This document shows positions 20,588 through 21,839 of a stretch of 21,839 nt of DNA, piece after piece (position 1 is the stretch's first letter; every line of letters begins with the position of its first letter). The position numbers were made by a program, and so were the translations under genes. The DNA lies in NCBI GenBank assembly GCA_043764135.1, contig JAYUKV010000010.1, forward strand, positions 1-21,839, in the 5' to 3' direction. Source of the DNA: JAYUKV01 sp043764135 (lineage in GTDB: Bacteria > Patescibacteriota > JACMRA01). The notes beneath the pieces were generated by a model. The model was given only the letters and a program-made list of their open reading frames with translations. It was not told where the DNA came from and searched no databases.

Positions 20588-21061
20588 ATGTCTAAAAAAA
20601 TTATTGGAATAGACCCAGGTATTGCAATAGTAGGATATGCTGTTGTGGGTGGTAATAAAAAGGACCCGATAATATACGATTATGGAGTTTTAACAACTAA
20701 CAAAGGTGGCGAGGAGATGGTGAAAGACAGATTGTATGAAATACAAAAAGACTTGGACTATATTTTATCAGAACATCAACCAGATCTCGCTGTTGTTGAA
20801 AAGCTATTCTTCTTTCAAAATGCAAAGACAGTTATTCAAGTAGCACAAGCCAGGGGTGTTATATTAAGCTGTCTAGCTAAGCATGGGGTTGAAGTTATTG
20901 AGCCAACGCCATTGCAAGTAAAACAATCACTAACTGGTCATGGAAGGGCGGATAAAAAACAAATAATCAAGCTAATGGAAAAGTACTACAAACTTGATCA
21001 TAAAATCACTCCTGATGATGCAGCAGATGCGCTTGCTATGGGATACTATGAACTAAATTAA
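20588..21061 (+). CDS. ruvC: crossover junction endodeoxyribonuclease RuvC
   Basis: Holliday-junction resolvase that cuts branched DNA at the end of homologous recombination. The RNase H-like fold begins KKIIGIDPGIAIVGYAVV with catalytic Asp9. AVVEKLFFFQNAKTVIQVAQ carries Glu71, EPTPLQVKQSLTGHGRADKK is the next conserved block, and TPDDAADALAMGY holds Asp144 and Asp147. All four acidic residues are present. Length 157 residues is slightly below the usual 165-175. No Shine-Dalgarno is visible. It is divergent from the EAD-like gene with abutting promoters; ruvA and ruvB are not in this window. Confidence 0.95.
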   Translation: MSKKIIGIDPGIAIVGYAVVGGNKKDPIIYDYGVLTTNKGGEEMVKDRLYEIQKDLDYILSEHQPDLAVVEKLFFFQNAKTVIQVAQARGVILSCLAKHGVEVIEPTPLQVKQSLTGHGRADKKQIIKLMEKYYKLDHKITPDDAADALAMGYYELN

Positions 21062-21096
21062 AAAAATCTGACCAAATGAAATATGTTTCATTTGGT
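21060..21096. terminator. bidirectional terminator between ruvC and the broken gene
   Basis: ACCAAATGAAA (21071-21081), loop TATG, TTTCATTTGGT (21086-21096). On the minus strand it runs into CAGATTTTTTT, so it is a good terminator for the broken gene; the plus side has no U-tract. Confidence 0.8.
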
Positions 21097-21122
21097 TAGA
21101 TATAATAAATTCTAATTTACGG

Positions 21123-21749
21123 TTAATCCCAAATCTTGATCGGGATCATTTCGCTATAGAAATTTGATCCGTTGTTTTCAGAACATTTCATTCGATCTTG
21201 AGCCATTAAAAACTCAAGCATTGTTATTTCCATCCCAGCATTTGGCGTTGTCAGCGCAAAATGAAAATCAAGATCGTAGATAAAAGTTTTGGACACATCT
21301 TGCTAAGTTGGCTCGATTGAAGGGTGTGCTGGTAAAGCATAAACTACCTCATCCAAATCTTCAAATTGATATGCTTTCTTAAATACATTTGCGGTAAGGT
21401 ATCCGCTGGTCTTAAGATTCAACTCTCGAGCAATTTGATATGCTTGGGCTAAAAATCCAACGGATGTGCCGCCGCCGCAAAACAAAATCTCTTCTGTTTC
21501 AGAATCGATTTTAGACTGTATTTCAATTATACTCTCTCGAATATTTGTCAAAACCTCTTCGGGATCATATTTTTTACTACAAGGACCCGAAAATCCAACT
21601 CGAACAAATTTCTTCGGCCATCCTATCCCAGAAGTTGACTTATCAGCCTCTACTTTAGGATACCTGACGATAATTTTATTATCAAATTCTTGAGTCTCAA
21701 TTATTTGGTTGCTCTTTTTTCTTATGGTTTAACCATAAGATATTGGCAT
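21123..21749 (-). pseudogene. gene interrupted by two in-frame stop codons
   Basis: On the minus strand one frame reads continuously from ATG at 21749 to TAA at 21123, broken only by TAA at 21731-21729 (codon 7) and TAG at 21305-21303. Between them lies IIVRYPKVEADKSTSGIG, KKFVRVGFSGPCSKKYDPEE and EEILFCGGGTSVGFLAQAY, a Rossmann-like Gly-rich loop recalling SLOG/LOG nucleotide-binding proteins. After the TAG it continues FIYDLDFHFALTTPNAGMEI, TMLEFLMAQDRMKCSENNGS and NFYSEMIPIKIWD. The text on both sides of the TAG is clearly one protein. Without the first ATG there is no standard start before a TTG at 21551. Composition is less AT-rich than the neighbours. A recently inactivated, probably acquired gene is likeliest; readthrough is the alternative. 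Confidence 0.6.
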
Positions 21750-21816
21750 TGCTTAACTTGAATAGATAATGTTAAACTTGTTAATAACAAGATTCAGAGA
21801 TGCTTCTAGCATCTCT
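21721..21816. repeat. three palindromes at the window end
   Basis: CTTATGGTT-T-AACCATAAG (21721-21739), CTTGTTA-A-TAACAAG (21777-21791) and AGAGATGCT-TCT-AGCATCTCT (21796-21816). The last is followed on the plus strand by TTTTGATTTT and looks like an intrinsic terminator. The first spans the premature TAA of the broken gene. No plus-strand gene explains the terminator, so a small RNA or control region is possible. Confidence 0.55.
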
Positions 21817-21839
21817 TTTGATTTTGAATAACATTTAGT

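Noticed and set aside
1..21839. Alternative genetic code (UGA as Gly or Trp)
   Set aside because: Well-conserved genes such as murD, rnc, pyk and ruvC run to full motifs with no in-frame UGA, so recoding is not shown.

Overview
AT-rich bacterial chromosome with compact, single-copy housekeeping genes. Many proteins are short for their family: pyruvate kinase lacks its C-terminal domain, 6-phosphogluconate dehydrogenase is about 411 residues, PrmC 254 and RuvC 157. Small membrane or unknown proteins sit between them. All 25 apparent genes, counting two broken or doubtful ones, end in UAA or UAG and none in UGA. No intact reading frame contains an in-frame UGA either, so neither a UGA=Gly nor a UGA=Trp code is supported. 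Short enzymes, many leaderless-type promoters and few Shine-Dalgarno sites suggest a reduced-genome lineage such as Patescibacteria/CPR. That placement is inference; no marker here proves it.

Layout. 1-900: three hairpins, a 51-residue membrane protein and an exported Trp-rich small protein, both on the minus strand; the second has an 8-bp G/C homopolymer inside its promoter. 900-1690: no convincing protein, but a perfect TTGACA-17-TATAAT promoter and an intrinsic terminator bracket a probable noncoding RNA or long leader of about 400 nt. 1764-6116 (+): murC, murD, an unknown gene behind a repeated CAATATTG motif, and rnc. 6132-10819 (mostly -): HNH nuclease, CxxC membrane protein, ssb, a start-less small frame (+), a GyrI/effector-binding-like protein, a BcsA-like family 2 glycosyltransferase and a small two-helix membrane protein. 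10882-13292 (+): gnd and pyruvate kinase. 13312-16327: alpha/beta hydrolase (-), a GRDP-like protein (+), prmC plus a Jag-like R3H protein as an operon (-), and tRNA-Met and tRNA-Asp (-). 16642-19399 (+): a strongly promoted disordered/coiled-coil protein, a membrane-anchored DUF192 protein and an RlmI-like methyltransferase. 19440-20490: an unexplained GC-richer stretch, a small helical protein and a possible effector-associated-domain (EAD) protein. 20588-21061: ruvC, divergent from the EAD-like gene with abutting -35 boxes. 21123-21749 (-): a gene broken by two in-frame stops but still followed by a good terminator, then three palindromes to the window end.

How they work together. murC/murD start peptidoglycan precursor synthesis. 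The glycosyltransferase probably makes or exports a surface polysaccharide. gnd and pyk belong to the pentose phosphate pathway and lower glycolysis. prmC, rnc, the methyltransferase and the tRNAs serve translation and RNA processing. ssb and ruvC serve DNA maintenance. Genes are mostly transcribed singly, each with its own promoter and hairpin terminator. Many promoters put the predicted transcription start within a few bases of the start codon.
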